Origin: Chrysomallon squamiferum
Taxonomy: Eukaryota; Mollusca; Gastropoda; Neomphalida; Peltospiridae
NCBI GenBank assembly: GCA_012295275.1
Contig: CM022665.1
Location: 13,536,476-13,600,475, forward strand
Length of the DNA: 64,000 bases
Direction: 5' to 3'
Part shown: positions 14,573 through 42,168 of the stretch, piece after piece
Layout of the letters: the number at the start of each line of letters is the position of its first letter
How positions within the stretch are numbered: position 1 is the first letter of the stretch
Notes under the pieces: model-generated
Told to the model about the DNA's origin: nothing
What the model saw: only the letters and a program-made list of their open reading frames with translations
Databases searched by the model: none
Made by a program: the position numbers and the translations under genes

Positions 14573-17383
14573 AAAACAAAGTTTATTTCGTTTTAGAGAC
14601 TAGCTTTGAAGACACCTTTCGTTCTTGTATAAAATTTTGAAGTAAAATCAATTATAAGTAATGTCAATGTTCCTACTAACAATATTACACAACTTGTATA
14701 ATAAATAAATAAATAAATAAAATACATGACTATGGCTCATTCGAACGTCCTATATATATCATATACTCAGTAACCAACATTTTAATAGACTCGTGGACTC
14801 ATTGGAAGTAAATACATTTCAAAAACTGCTGGAACGACAGTCCTCACAATAAAATAGAACTGGCTGTGTCAATTTAACTATTCAGCCTGAGTAACTATCT
14901 TGACAACAAAATATATCCTTTAATTCTTTGGTTACGAAACCGAGAACCGAGCAGCTTTATGTTGTTGTTGTGACTGCACATATATTACATAGATAACTTG
15001 ATTCTACATCATCAGTAAATGTCTCATATCGATCAGTTTCTTGAAATTTTCCTTATGACTTCTCTATGAATAAGTAACCAAAGAAAAAGAAGACGAAGAA
15101 AGAAAGGAATATGGCTCCCTCCATATATACCTTACACTGTTGTTACAGAAACAAATATAACAGTCACGTGGAAGAACACACAATATATCTGAGTTATATG
15201 TTCTCACGATCACGTGTACGTTTAAAGATTATAGATAATTTCGCCATTTCTTGATACCGACTATGACTAAAACGTCTATACTTTTGGAAGTTTAAATATT
15301 TATTTACAGCTACTCTTTTTGAAAACGAATCATTTAGCAAGAAGAAATCATTTGGCACACAACATAAATCTCTGAATTCTGTATTCTAGACCGAATTTCG
15401 AACTTGGGGAGATTTGAACAGTTTTATTAGGGCATACCTAGAATACCTAGACTATTTGTGCTTAAAAATAATTCCAACAATATGTAAATCTAAAGATTTC
15501 TGTATAACAGAATCTAGATCTTGACAAAGTGACAACGAAGAGCGACTGAGGTCTTATTTTGTACATTAAAATACATTGTACGTATCTTCCATGAGACTCG
15601 AATGTATGCAGAACACATTGTTATTATGCCAGAACACAAGTACAATGATTTAACTTGCATCTTTCAGGTTTCTTTTATTTCAGATACCTCACCTAGAAGC
15701 GATCGCTGTTCCTGCTTAACATAAAAACCGTTGTTACTTACTTAACCTCTCTGTCATCGCGACTGTTCACTTGCCTTTAGCAGTCTTCCTAAGGCAGAAG
15801 CTACAACATGACTGACGTTATCTCTAATGCAGAATACCACTATTTGTTTAATACTTATTTGAACAAACAGATAACTGTCCGAGTCTTTTAAACTATTTTC
15901 CCCCCACACGCTGGTTAGCCAAACACTTGACCCGAGGAAGACTCTAGAGTTAAAAGTGACTCGCCCAACACAAAGAAGACAGGAGTATAAGGAGGGCTAG
16001 CCTATTTTGGTTTGCTTTGTTTAAGCATTACAGTTTATAGCAACAACCGTGTAGTAAAGACTTAGGAATAATTTCACTGGGTAAAAAAACACAGAAATAA
16101 TAATAATAAATGAATGAATAAATGAATAAATAAATAATAATAATAAATAACATTGTGTGCGAGCGTGTGTGCAGGTGAATATATTTACTACAGCAGTCAG
16201 ATGTGAAAGAGAACAAGAGAATTCTGAAAAACATTATTATTAAATTTGATATTCAATCAGAACAATAGAGAGGTTGTTGCTAAACGTATACTAAATAAAT
16301 ACAACAGTATTAATAGTTATATATTTTATATAAATACACACACACACGTGGAGAGATAAAGCATGTATATTTAAATATTATATTGAGTATGAAAATCAAG
16401 ACAAGTAGTAAAGGAGTAGGAAGAGACAGCTGTTTAGAAAACAACTGATGTGTTTCTAAGTTATGGCAAGTAAGGGCTGTGCCCTAGGAGTTACCTGAAG
16501 GTTGGAGGGGGGCACTGACTTGTTATTTATGAGTGTCAGATGCTTGAACAGGCGAACAACTGCAGTGCTGTGTTTTCCGTAAATGCCACTGGTGGAGAGA
16601 GAAAGCAAGATCAAGTATTTTTTTGTTTATATTAAAATTTAATTATTATTTATAATCATACAAATAATAATAATAATAATAATAGGGGAAGAACTAAATA
16701 GACAGAAATAATCATGACACACAATGCAAATTAACGCCTTCCTGAACATTCATTGTTGTAACATAGCTCATAGTAAACCAGCGTAAGTGAACAACGCAGC
16801 CGTGACGTCTCAATGAAGCTTAACTGACGTATCCATCCACCGTACTTCCATATATGGCTAAAATCCCACCCACTCGTTTTTACGTGAGAACACGAAAAGA
16901 TAAATAAACCACAACATGTACTATATATATCACACATCCATTCACCGTGAAAGTAACAAAAGTAAGGTGACGGTACTTTAATCAAATTTCATTTCCGGCA
17001 GAAAGGTGACATATCATTTGTAGATGGTAGAACTTCACGTCCGTCATGTATAAAATGATTCAAACACTGAGTAATACTCTGTTACTGAAGTGAGCTTTAC
17101 ACACTTTACAAAAATCGAATGCATTCGGACATTCCACTGTTACACGAAAACAAATTACCGTAACGAATCTGTTGGGGAATACAGCGTTCGGACGTAAACA
17201 GTAAAACGTCAGTTTCTAAATATTAAAGAGATTTTTTTTTTTTTTTTAAGTTTTTGTTTATAAGCATCTTTTCTCCGAGGAATGATGATAAATCGCTATA
17301 TAGGTTTTTAGAAAATTATAACTCTGTGAAGTTAGAGTTACAGACTGTGAGAAGTCTCTGTATAGAATAAGTAATAACTGGTA

Positions 17384-17433
<50 letters not shown>

Positions 17434-18164
17434 TTGAATTTAGACGGAGACATCTACAGAATGTTGAAGTTTGTCTAAGGAAAGCCATCCAAGTGTGACG
17501 GAAATCGAATCTGTTCAAACTGCAGTGAACTGCTAATACGTAGCATAAATAAATTTCAGGTTTACGAAAATTATCCTGATTAATTAAAATCAAGAAAGGC
17601 CAAAGTAAACTGGAAGCTGGGAAAAAAGAAAACGAAAAGAAAAAAAGTAGCAGGAATTTAAAGAGACGACTAGTCTTTACTTGTTTGTGAAAGCTGTGTA
17701 CTGTAAATGTCTTTGTTAATATCAAACTGAGTGATCCACTGCTGCAGAAATATTGTAGTAAAGGCTGCGTGAAATTCCGAGACGGCCACAAAGAAACAAC
17801 AACACAAAAACTTTTTTCTTTTTCTGATACTGCTAAGATACGCTTGAATGTTTTCGACGGTCTGGTTGTGGAGCCTAGTCTAGGGTTTTTTTCTATGTCA
17901 GAAAATTGATAACGTATACTCTGAACTTGGAAATTAATCGAAAAAACTCCAGCTTAAAAAAACTGGATTCTGGAAGACTATTATACCTCTGAGTGGTTAA
18001 ATCGTTGCAAGATAATGAAAGCTGATTATCAGGTGTGGGAGATTCCTAGCAAGAGAGGTGACCGTGTTCACTGAAGAGTTCATTACAGGGGAGAGAACAG
18101 TGATAAAGAAAATATTAAAAATAATCACGAGTATCAATCGTAGCATTCAAGATACAGACATAAC
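14573..18164. other. Intergenic DNA between receptor and astacin gene
   Basis: About 3.6 kb with no exon I can support. Open frames at 16028-16234, 16731-16985 and 17429-17791 on the minus strand have no splice support, domains or coding-like composition. An (ATT)n array sits at 17391-17433. The bases just before 18165 are presumably the astacin 5' UTR; I see no clear TATA box. Confidence 0.5.
17391..17433. repeat. (ATT)n microsatellite
   Basis: Pure ATT array about 730 bp upstream of the astacin start codon. Confidence 0.9.
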
Positions 18165-31732
<13,568 letters not shown>

Positions 31733-34349
31733 GAAGGGTATGTAAAATCCAAATCAAGAAGAAATACAGAACCTGAATCAACAAGGAATATAAAACCTAA
31801 TTCAAGAAAGAACGTACAACTTAAATCAAGATTATATTCAAAAACAAGCGACATAATTTAAAAGTAGGAATTTGAAAAAAATACGATTGAGACGTTCTAA
31901 ACCAAAGAATTCGAAAATGAATGCAAGAAAAAAAATCTTGACCTAGCATAAGACGTCTAGGAATACACTCAAATTATTCGAAAAGAATTCATTTAAAAAA
32001 AAAAAAAAGTGTTGTTCTAAAACATTTACCAGCATTAAATACAGAATATACGAAATTAATAAAAATAAAGGATTCGAGAACTAAAAACCAGGAAAAAATA
32101 CACTATAAACTTCCTAGAAGAAAAATTGTTGTTAGTACTGAGTTTTATTCATTACTTTGTTCCATTGCTCAAGTTATCCTTTTAGTATCCATTATTAGTG
32201 TGTGTTTGTGTGTGTTTGTATCTCAGATTTGCTTCGAAATTTTAAAATAGAATAGATTTGTAAAGGATGTTTTATGAGTGTAGACTGAAGATATTTATGA
32301 TATTATATAAGAGGCATTTCCTTTGTCAGGGGTGGCTAGTGTAACGGTTAACATTAGTTTAATATAATGATTCTGAATCACTGTTTGATAGACAGGCGTA
32401 CACAGACGAAGAGATGATAGTTACTGCCCAAGATAGTCGTCATTGTATACCGTAATTATTACTGATGAATCCACATTTTGTAAACAAGAACACAAAACAT
32501 TTTCAAAATTATTTGTGTGCGCGACAGGAATGGTTGAAAATAATAAATACTGACGTGTTTACTATAACTGCAGTGTGAATTAGATAGTTCATGATTTGTG
32601 CCCGTGACAGCCGTATTTGAATGTGATACTGCAAGCAAGAAGTTTACCTCAGTTTCTGTAATAGGAATTGTTGTTTTAACAAACTCGTCTGAACACGGTT
32701 ATCGTAAGCTGTAAAGTAAATAATTGTTTCATGGCCAGAAGTGTTAATTTCATTAGCTGTAAATATATCAACGGTTACGTTTTAAATGAAGATCATCAAC
32801 ATACGGTTAGTGCAATTTCCACGAGAAAGATACTGCATTAATAAATACTACGGGTATTTTTAGACCTTTTATTGTATCCCCTTTTCCACGTATTTTTATG
32901 AATACTTGTGTTTCAGTATACTATTTTATTAAAGTAGTTAAGGCGGCAGCACACAGTATAAATCCAAACTGGTCACAGGATTAAGTTTTAACGATATTAA
33001 AAGTTAACTATATATCGAAGTTTTTAAAACTTAAATAAATGATATATAATCCTCTCTCTCTCTCTTTAATTATTCAAAATGACATAAACGTCGAAATATA
33101 AACTTTGAACTTAATACTAATTCAATTCATTATGTTTACACAGACAATCATAACACACTCATAATTATAATCAATTTCATTTATATTCGCATACATTTAT
33201 AATGTACCAAATTCTCTGTTTACCTCCATTATTACTGAATAAATCACTGGAGTAATTACCAGTACAGCAGATTCTAGGGATGGCAGGAAGATTTATATTA
33301 AATCTATTTGTCATAAATAAGCAATAAATAAATGAATATTTTCAACTCGTTTTTATCTGGATGTGTGTTCAAATCATTAAACTGGTATTTATAAAAAAAT
33401 GTATTAATTTACATTCGATATTTAATATACCTAACAAAATAAAACACAGATGTTGAATCATTCTGTTATTGTTCAACCTTTTTCCTTTTTTTATATATAC
33501 CCGAAAATAAAATTCAAATTATCCGGTTGTGTGTTTGTTGTTGTTGTTTGTTGTTATTAACAAGAGAAAAATATTTAAAAGAAGTTTTCGTAACGGGCCA
33601 AACATGATTCCAGCAGATATTTAAAAAAATTATTTTGGATTTTTTCAATATTTCAATTTTTTGGAATTTAATTTTATTATTATTATTTTACTTGGTTTTC
33701 TTGTTGTTGTTATCTTTTCTTTCTTCATAAAAATAATTTAAAGTACAATTTCTACGATACGAACAAATAATCTAATGCAATTTTCCGCATTTTCCTTTAT
33801 TTGTACCTTTTGACCAATACTTGATAATAATGAACTATAATAAAATAACATGTTTTTCGGGATGACGTAACTTCATTTATCCTACCGTCATTTCGTTCCA
33901 AGAAATACAGAACAAAATAAATGAAATTGTGAATACCACAATGATGTTGTGATTTTAATATGATTTAATACACATATAAAAATACGAATTATCGTACCAG
34001 TTCACAGTGTATTGTTACTAAATACATACCTATTACATACACATACAGATACACAAACACCTATTCTCCATTTCACAGGTTTCGCTAATGTATTGTATTA
34101 AAACTGTTTTTAATCGTTAACACCTCTGAACTCAATCACGTTTGTAAAACCGTAAACGTAGACAAATACCATCAATTAACGAGCACGAGTTATGTCCCTT
34201 CAGATTTCAAATACTGTTTGTCGTTTAATGCCCTTCTTTAATTTGGCGAATTGCAAACAGTTTGTTCATATAATTAATAAATATATCGAGTCATACAGTA
34301 CGTGAATTGTGATTACATTTGACACGTGGTAAAAAAATAGTCCATGTAT
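31733..34349. other. Astacin 3' region and intergenic DNA
   Basis: After the repeat array, AATAAA motifs at 32058-32069 can end the astacin transcript. The rest is AT-rich with no exon I can support; a tRNA-like piece near 32330 is too weak to call. TTTATT motifs at 33796 and 34349 read as AATAAA for the convergent LYRM2 gene. Confidence 0.5.
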
Positions 34350-36089
34350 TTATTTGGATAGCTGCAGTGTTCGTGTAAGTTCCTTCAGCTGAATCTTGCC
34401 TTTGGTTATCAACATTTTGATAGCTTCCTTAAACATAAATAAATAAATAAATAAATAAATAATATATATAATTTAAATATAATGAATAATAACAACCTAA
34501 CATAAGATGCTCTAAAGGCTAAAAATGAACAACGAAGTGCAAGATCATTAATGAACGTTCATCTTTTTGTTAATAAATTATACATGCATTAATTATTTTA
34601 TATGTATTTTGGATTATTATTAATTTCAATTATTATTAATTTGTTACTTTATATTATTCAACTTTTTTGTATCTAAATAAGAAAAGTTAACAAACAAACA
34701 AAAAGTCTATAGCAAGAAAAGAAAAGATGGAAAAAATTTAATTAACTCATTTTAAATGTTGTCTTGATTAAAAAAACTATGCATATATTACAAAATATAG
34801 AAGTCAATGTTTTCTACCCAGAATGAAGTTAGTGTGTATAAGAGAACTAATTGGAATGAAGGGTGAGTTTAACTAGGGCCCTATGAAGCTTCGATTGGAG
34901 TTGATTCAATTGTTCTGAATTCAGAATTTCAAATGCTGCAATGTATGAATAGTTGGAAAAAGAGGGTTAAACTGTCCCGAAAACCCATAAAGTAAGAAAA
35001 AAGATGACATTTTTAAATGAAATTCGTATAAGTAACCTATTAACAAAATATTGTTGTTAGTATGTGTTTTTTTTTTTTAGTTTTCTAATAGTTGGTGGTT
35101 ATTTAAACTTCAGCCTTCTGTAATTGCTGTGTGTACACCAAGTTCAGTGAATATTTATAATCATCAGTCTGATTTCATTTACTGCTTCATGTACTGTATC
35201 TCATACACACTGATTATTCTCCAAGGTGTCAAAATTTGAAAATTGATTCAATTCAAAAATTTTCAAATATCCAGTTCAATTTGATTCGATCGGAAAATTG
35301 AGATTAGCAGGGTACTAAGTGTAATGGTCCAGTACCATCCACAGTAACTATGGGCAGCAGTCAGTAATGGGTTGTGATTCTGGCTAGACCCAACAGCTAG
35401 GCTAATGATCAAAATACAAAATATTTAGCTCACCTCATCAGTTTGATGTCTGCTGTTTTCAAAATCTTGCCTGGCCCATTTCCTAAGTTCTCGCCTCTGT
35501 TCTTCATTGGAAACTTGTCTGATGGTTCTCAAAATATCTCTGTACAGTTTCAAAACTTCTGATCGCAAAATAAACTGTAAAATACAAAAATACAGAAGTT
35601 TTTATTATTAGTAGTATTTATTTATTTATTTTTATTTATTTGTTGTTGTTGTTTTTTTTTTTTGTTATTTATTTATTTATTTATTAATTAATATTAGTAT
35701 TAAGGTAATATTAGTTAAAATAAATTTACGAAATGATTCTGTCATTTTTTCTGTGGGCTGAATATGCAATCAGCAAACTGTGCTCCTTGATTCTTTCCAT
35801 GAAATTTTCTGAAATTAGTTTTCTCCTCTACTTCTTCTTTACAAGGTTATAGGTCAAGCGGATAATCCCCTTTTCTCATAAACATCTCGAAAGAGTTACC
35901 GTTCTTAATCAACATTTTTTTCATGTTTAGAAACATAACTTAAAAATGTAACTAAACTGAATTATTTGTTTGCGATTTCTTGCTAATAATTGTAAAGAAA
36001 GTAAATTGGGTGAAAATGTATAGATTATAACTAATAACGATTATATTTACCCGTTTCAAGGACATCGAACCAAAGTTTCCGGCTGACAT
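34350..36089 (-). CDS. LYRM2: LYR motif-containing protein 2, complete (85 aa)
   Basis: Three exons on the minus strand: 36089-36051, 35574-35434, 34427-34350, all joined in phase 0, giving 85 residues against about 88 in vertebrates. The start MSAGNFGSMSLKRFILRSEV leads into LKLYRDILRTIRQV (LYR at 23-25), then RKWARQDFENSRHQTDEEAI and MLITKGKIQLKELTRTLQ. This order (LK-F, LYR, IRQV, WAR-EF, EE-I-M-ITxGxxQLKELE) is what I know of LYRM2. The family consists of small mitochondrial matrix helical proteins that work with acyl carrier protein; LYRM2 has been linked to respiratory complex I. The short basic N-terminus fits mitochondrial import. Splice sites: GTAAAT/TTTACAG and GTGAGC/TTTAAG. Confidence 0.93.
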
Positions 36090-36744
36090 GCCGCAGTACA
36101 ACCAGTTCAACAGAGCGATTGTCCTCTGGCTGTATAGACTATTTGATCCTTTCGTTTGAAACAGTAGTTATGTCGATGAATCATGCATTAATTTTTAAAA
36201 CTAAGAAAATAAAGTATGATATTGATTTTTAAAAAACACAAAAAAACAACAACAACATAAAAGGTAATTTTTCAGTCGTTCAGTTTAGATCAATGCCTCG
36301 TCAGCAGAGGTTTTACTGAATATCTTGCTGTTACTAATAATATTAGCAAATATAAAACGGTCATATAAAAGTGTAACGCATTAAGCTCTGTTTGTTTTGT
36401 CAAATCAATCGATTCCTTTTTACCTGGTTATCTTAATAGCCTGAGGTTCAGTTCACTGGTGTTCATGGGACTTTGTTCTCGTTTTTAAAAATTAAATTTA
36501 TTGAAACACTGCAGAAATGACACGATAAAACACACTATAATAACTATAAAATTAAAACCCAAAGTTTTGTCTTGACAAATATCAATGAAGTTAGATATAA
36601 AATGTATTTACCTTTTGTATCTGCACTTAAGCTAAATATTCAGAACAAGTTTCTACTGACCAGGCTTAGATCTATTGCAAAGTTCCTCTCAAATTATGCG
36701 AGGTTGTTTACTAAATAATGGTTTTCTTTTTATCGTGTGTTTAA

Positions 36745-36880
36745 CCAAGGCATGGTTAACCTTTTTACGAGAAGATGGCCGCATGAGTAATAGCTCATCA
36801 TCAGGCGGGCCGCACTAGTAATAAATATTATTTTCTTTATGAAATTAGACATGCCATTCAGAAAGCATTGCGGACCGCAA
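36745..36880. mobile_element. Possible hAT-type transposon scrap
   Basis: GGTTAACCTTTTTACGAGAA, AGGCGGGCCGCACTAG and GCGGACCGCAATTTTA resemble non-coding ends of hAT-like elements that carry 'GCGGGCCGCA' boxes near their termini. No transposase and no clear terminal repeats were seen. Confidence 0.25.
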
Positions 36881-36957
36881 TTTTACACATGACATCAACA
36901 ATGAATTAACGTCATAAAAGAGGGAACTGAAGGTAAGTATTTGAATTATGATAGAAC

Positions 36958-37002
<45 letters not shown>
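36958..37002. repeat. (ATT)n microsatellite
   Basis: Pure ATT array upstream of LYRM2. Confidence 0.9.
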
Positions 37003-37003
<1 letters not shown>

Positions 37004-37529
37004 TAGCAGCGTATTACTAATCTAAGCCTAGTAGCGTGAAATGAGTAGATCAGTATTTCTACTAACGAATAGGTATCATTTTATCTTCTTCAAAATAATA
37101 ATTATTATTTGTCTAACCACAAACAGAAACAATTATAAAAATCAAAAATAATCATTGAATTCATCCATCAAATTACTTGAAAAAAGAATTTTGAATTTTA
37201 ATTTATTATGTTTTATTATTATTATTAAATTATTTTTTTTATCTTATTTATTTGTTGTTGTGGGGTTTTTGTGTTTTTTTTTTTTTTTTTTGAATCATTT
37301 GTTTGTTTTTTGTGTTTGTTTATTATTTCTGAACTTTTTTGTTTGTTTGTTTGTTTTTTTTTTTTTTTTTTTTTTTACCTTAAATTTAATGGTAGTAAAT
37401 AGTAAATGTGCACTTTGTAATTCACCATAGTGACGTCACACTATTGCTTCATTGTATTTATTTATTTATTTACTGTATGGATCTACAGTTAGTTCTTTCT
37501 TTTAATACCTTAAGTTTTAAACGAAAATG

Positions 37530-37533
<4 letters not shown>

Positions 37534-37596
<63 letters not shown>
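37534..37596. repeat. (CT)n microsatellite
   Basis: Pure CT array of about 31 units. Confidence 0.95.
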
Positions 37597-37598
<2 letters not shown>

Positions 37599-37754
37599 AA
37601 TTAAATGATTAAAGAATGCTATGGGACGTAACTCCTCTCTATTTAGCCTTCAGATTTTCTTTGAATTACAGTTCCTCAGGGTAATTTAATTAAAATGTAA
37701 TTTACTAATTAAATATAATTTGTAATACAAACTCATCATAATCATCACCATTAT

Positions 37755-37925
37755 TACTGTTAGTAGTAGTAGCTGTTGTTCTAATAGCTGTAATATTAAT
37801 GGCAGCAGAAGCAGTTGCAGGAGCAGAAGCAGTTGTAGTAGTAGTAAGTAGTAGTAGTAGTAGTAGCAGTAGTAGTAGTAGTAGTAGCAGCAGCAGCAGC
37901 AGTAGTTATAGAAGTAATAGTAGTA
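37755..37925. repeat. Degenerate GTA/GCA trinucleotide tract
   Basis: Runs of GTAGTAGTA and GCAGCAGCA with variants. Same type as 26805-27130. Confidence 0.75.
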
Positions 37926-38359
37926 GAAGAACAAATATTAGCGATTTATTACATTATAAAACAGTTTAAATAACTCTGAGTATGAGTCACTCTGTTGCAT
38001 TATGCACGAACAGTTTTCAGCAATGATTCCATGACACTCGATTACTAAGAGTCATAAATTATGAATAATTTTAAACAGGTTTAAATCACATAAAACACTG
38101 ATTGTAATGATTTACTTTAAGCTTGGGAATGCCTGTGTAACTGTCTATTCCTGAACAAAACAAAACAAACAAAACAAAAAATAATAATAATAATGGCACT
38201 CAACAATATTATTATTTTTACCAGAAGAGACAGTTACTCAACCAATTCTTTAACGTAATTCTGAGAATATAATTATTATTTTCTGGATGAGTTTAATAAA
38301 GAGGTAGTGCTTTATATGGTGTGTATATGTAAATAAGAAATTTTATTTGTTTCTATAAT

Positions 38360-38560
38360 TAAGAGTAAGAGTAGTGATAGCTGCAGTAGAATAGCATCAG
38401 TTGTTATTAGTAGCAACAGAAGTAATACTGTAATAGTAGTGACAGCATAAGAAAAGAGACAGCAATACGATTAGCAGTAATATTAGTGGCTGTAGCTTTG
38501 GGAGCAATAGTAATGACAGTGGTAGTAGTAGCAGGAGTAACAGCAGTAGTAGTAGTAGTT
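38360..38560. repeat. Degenerate GTA/ATA trinucleotide tract
   Basis: Imperfect triplets sharing blocks such as AGAATAGCA, CAG-TGTTATTATTAG and GTAGTAGTAG with the 26805-27130 tract. Confidence 0.7.
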
Positions 38561-39078
38561 TTTCGCAGATTTATTTCTGTCGGGGGAGGGGAATGGAATG
38601 TGAGTAAATAAACATAATTACAAACCTATAATGTCAGGAATATAATTAATTAAATTTATTCTGATATCTTCATGTTGGCTAAATATCACACGAACAATAC
38701 TGCATCAGAGCGACATCCTGCATCTCTCTGAGAATTAAGACCAAAAGTGAATGTTACGAAAATGTAACATGAAAAATTAATCTTTATTTCAGACAACTAA
38801 TTACGTTATGTTTTATCGCCGAGCTGCTGTTAACGGCATCATTTGTAAAAACATCGTCACCGTGTAATACTGCTGGTAATAATACGTAAACATGTTCGTG
38901 TTGCAGATAATTACCGCTGGCGTTAAATTATTAACATTCGTATTTAGAGTGCATGTTAGACTATAAAAGCAAATTCTGAAGAAAAAAAAAGAAAAAAAAA
39001 AAAGGATTGGAGAAGATTTAAAAACAAAAAAAGAATTAACACTAAAGGTGAATTGCATAAAGAAGACTGATGATTATA

Positions 39079-39087
39079 ACATTATTA

Positions 39088-39143
<56 letters not shown>
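39079..39143. repeat. (ATT)n microsatellite
   Basis: ATT array with one GTT near its start. Confidence 0.9.
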
Positions 39144-39144
<1 letters not shown>

Positions 39145-39615
39145 GTTAATATTAAATGCTATTGCAGTACGTAAATAATTAAGTAGAATAACGGTAATAA
39201 TGATAACAAAAGCAACAACAATAAAATAATAATTTTAACAAAATAAATAAATAACATTAATATATTAATAATCGTCGTTCATCATTACAGTACAGAAAAT
39301 GTCATTTTCCTTGTATCCATAATTGTATAATGGGAAAAAATATATACAAAAAGCTAAATGTATTTGCCATTAACTTAATTTTAATGTTTGACACAGACGT
39401 TTTACTTCCGTTAATGAATTAAAGGTCATGAAATGTCAAGGGTTGTTTGCTGTTTTCTCATGTTTTATATAATAAGGGATTAAATGTCACTAAATATCAC
39501 TAACCCAGTTTCTTTTCCACTGTCCTTTTAGATTTCACGCAGTGAAACACGTGTACTGTCCCTTAATCGAAATAACTCTTCTGTTCTGTTATTTTTGCAA
39601 CAATATCCTCTACAT

Positions 39616-39890
39616 CTTGTGGTGCAGTGTATGGTCGCAGGATCAGTCTTCCTTTGTACGCTCTTTTGTCTATTTCCCATTCCAGAAAGTGTCACAAATC
39701 CGGTGTTTTAAAGGCTTAAGTGGATGGATTCTGGTCAATGAGAAGGCACATATGAAAGATCCGTTCCTGCTAATCAGTACGAATAACTCATGATGTGAAG
39801 GCGGCGGTTACTTCACTTATACAGAGAAACGCAAATCAAGCAGTGATATTAAAATGATCCGAGTTGTCGTTAAATAAATATTTAATTATT
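39616..39890 (+). mobile_element. tRNA-derived SINE, nearly full length
   Basis: Head GTGGTGCAGTGTATGGTCGC then CAGGATCAGTCTTCC (B-box-like), the core CCCATTCCAGAAAGTGTCAC, GTGTTTTAAAGGC, CATATGAAAGATCCGTTCCT, GCTAATCAG, AAGGCGGCGGTTACTTC, and the tail TCGTTAAATAAATATTT. This order matches a SINE core I recall from many molluscan genomes. It explains the open frame at 39542-39793. Confidence 0.7.
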
Positions 39891-39945
39891 CTTTATAGCT
39901 TTTATTTCTCTCTTCTGTTCGTAACTATATACCTATTTCTACTTA

Positions 39946-39948
<3 letters not shown>

Positions 39949-40027
<79 letters not shown>
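39949..40027. repeat. (CT)n microsatellite
   Basis: Pure CT array immediately after the SINE at 39616-39890. Confidence 0.95.
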
Positions 40028-40030
<3 letters not shown>

Positions 40031-42057
40031 CCCTTGAGGAAACATAATATCAGTAAATGCGTGTATGTAAAGTGACAGCTCGAAACATTTTCTGTATTAA
40101 AATCTATATTAAAATCTAAATAACAAGTACAGAAAAAGTGAATGGAATATCGCATCTAGATAAAGATAAGCAGAATCGTCATATGGGAATAATGTAAATA
40201 CATAAGACTGTTACTCTGCTTATAGATATTGACATATTTCGAAATGGTTACTGAGATTCCTTAAAGCAATATGAAAGAGATGAAATGGGGAGGGAAAAAA
40301 TGAAACAGCAATAGAAGATAAAATTGCCAAAAGTGTCCTTTGTCCGCCCTCCTCCATAAAAATAATTAACGCAGGTAACTGTGTGGACCCCCCCCCCCAA
40401 AGGGTCTAATTCAGGTACGTATGTACCAGCAATTTTTTATTATTATATTTATTTATTTATTTATTTTTATTATTACTTGTTATTTATTTTATTTTATTTT
40501 TTTTTTTTTTTTTATATTTATTTTTTTTATGTCAGTAATACCGTCTATTTATTTTCCTATTCCAAATTCGAAATATCATTTCCTTTCTCTCATTTTTATT
40601 TTCAATTTATTTATTTGATTATTTAACTTTTTAAAAATTAAAATTTATTATAATGATATAAAACCAAGAAGATCAACAACAGCAACGGCAACAACAATAA
40701 TCCTTTCGTACAATGCATATCACAACGGTTAAAAGAAATCGGCTATCTCAAGTTACGTCTGAATGCAAAGAAAAGGGGGGAAACAATGTCATCGACAAAG
40801 ACTGCCTTTCAAGAATCGAGTATTCGAGGGTTACGAAATTAATTATTTCGAACAACAGAAATGTTCAAAAACAAGTAACTTGACACTGAAAAGTTGATTC
40901 TTTACTTCAAGCCAAGTTCATTTATCCAATATATCGAAACGGATCGGATTCATGGGTGTAACGGTAATACAGAACACATTGTTATAGTATTCCTACGCGA
41001 CTCTAAATCAACAATTTAGGAGGCCGATGAAGCTCTCTCTATCAAAGTTTGGTGATACAGCTGTCCGCCATCGACAGACTCGGTGGGGCATTTTGTTGAA
41101 ATTTTCCTGGTGTACATATTTAGAAAATTACAGCAATGTGATGAAATGTGTGGGTGTTTTTGTTCTGTTGGCGATGTCGCGACAGTGTTACGTAGCAAGG
41201 GGTAATAAAAACAAAAGTGATCGCATCATAGTAGAACATTGTCTTAAGTTACGCTGACGTTTGTATATATTAAAGCAGCTCAGTTTTAAAACATGTTATA
41301 TTAATTTTATGTCATAAAGGATCTTTTTTTGTTTGTTTTGAAGCTTTTAACTAACTCGTAAAACAAACGTTAAACCGATATAATTAAACTGGTTCTACTA
41401 AACCGATTCAAAACATACAACTAAAACAGTTAAATTTTGTAAGCGTGAAAAGTTTAAACTGGTTTATGTATGACAGTCATGCTAATTGCATTTGGATGTC
41501 GATATTTCCTGACGTTTTAAACAATTCAAGTATAATAATTAAAGCTGTTTAACATTGCGTTTTAAATGCTGCAGCTGTGAAGAATATTTCTTATTCCTCT
41601 GTCTGTCATCTAGTTAGGCTACTTGTTTGTAATTTCTCACAGTGTAATCGGTATTGTCCTCTCTTTTCTTTTTCTTTCCCAATTTTTTTCTTTTTTATTT
41701 TTTTCCCTCGGCCATTTTTAACCTATACTACTAATTCTTGTATTGTGTCGCAATTTGTTTGTAATTCTTTTTTTTTTTTTTTTTTTTTTTTAAATATTTC
41801 ATCCAATTTGTTGGAACCACTCAGGGACAGTTGTTACGGACAAACAATTTCGGATTATGGATGGTCTAGTTATTTTTCTGAGTTAGTATTCTCATGGGGG
41901 AATTATTTCTTCCGTGACTGCTTGGTATTACTCCCCCAAATTTTAGTTTTTATGTGATGTCAAACAGCAAAATTGACAGTTAAATAAATATAAGTTAACA
42001 AAATGGAAAAAAGAAGAAAAAAGATGTTAGTTATAACTAGAAGAAAAAAAAAAACTC

Positions 42058-42168
<111 letters not shown>

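Noticed and set aside
17429-17791. 120-aa minus-strand frame with hydrophobic stretch
   Set aside because: No splice context, poly-pyrimidine-driven Phe/Ser content, and it ends in an ATT array.
32328-32380. tRNA-like segment GTGGCTAGTGTAACGGTTAA
   Set aside because: Only an A-box-like piece; no B box at the right distance and no fold.
39542-39793. 83-aa frame
   Set aside because: Explained by the SINE at 39616-39890.
40941-40980. Short GGGTGTAACGGTAAT piece resembling 32345
   Set aside because: Too short to separate from chance.
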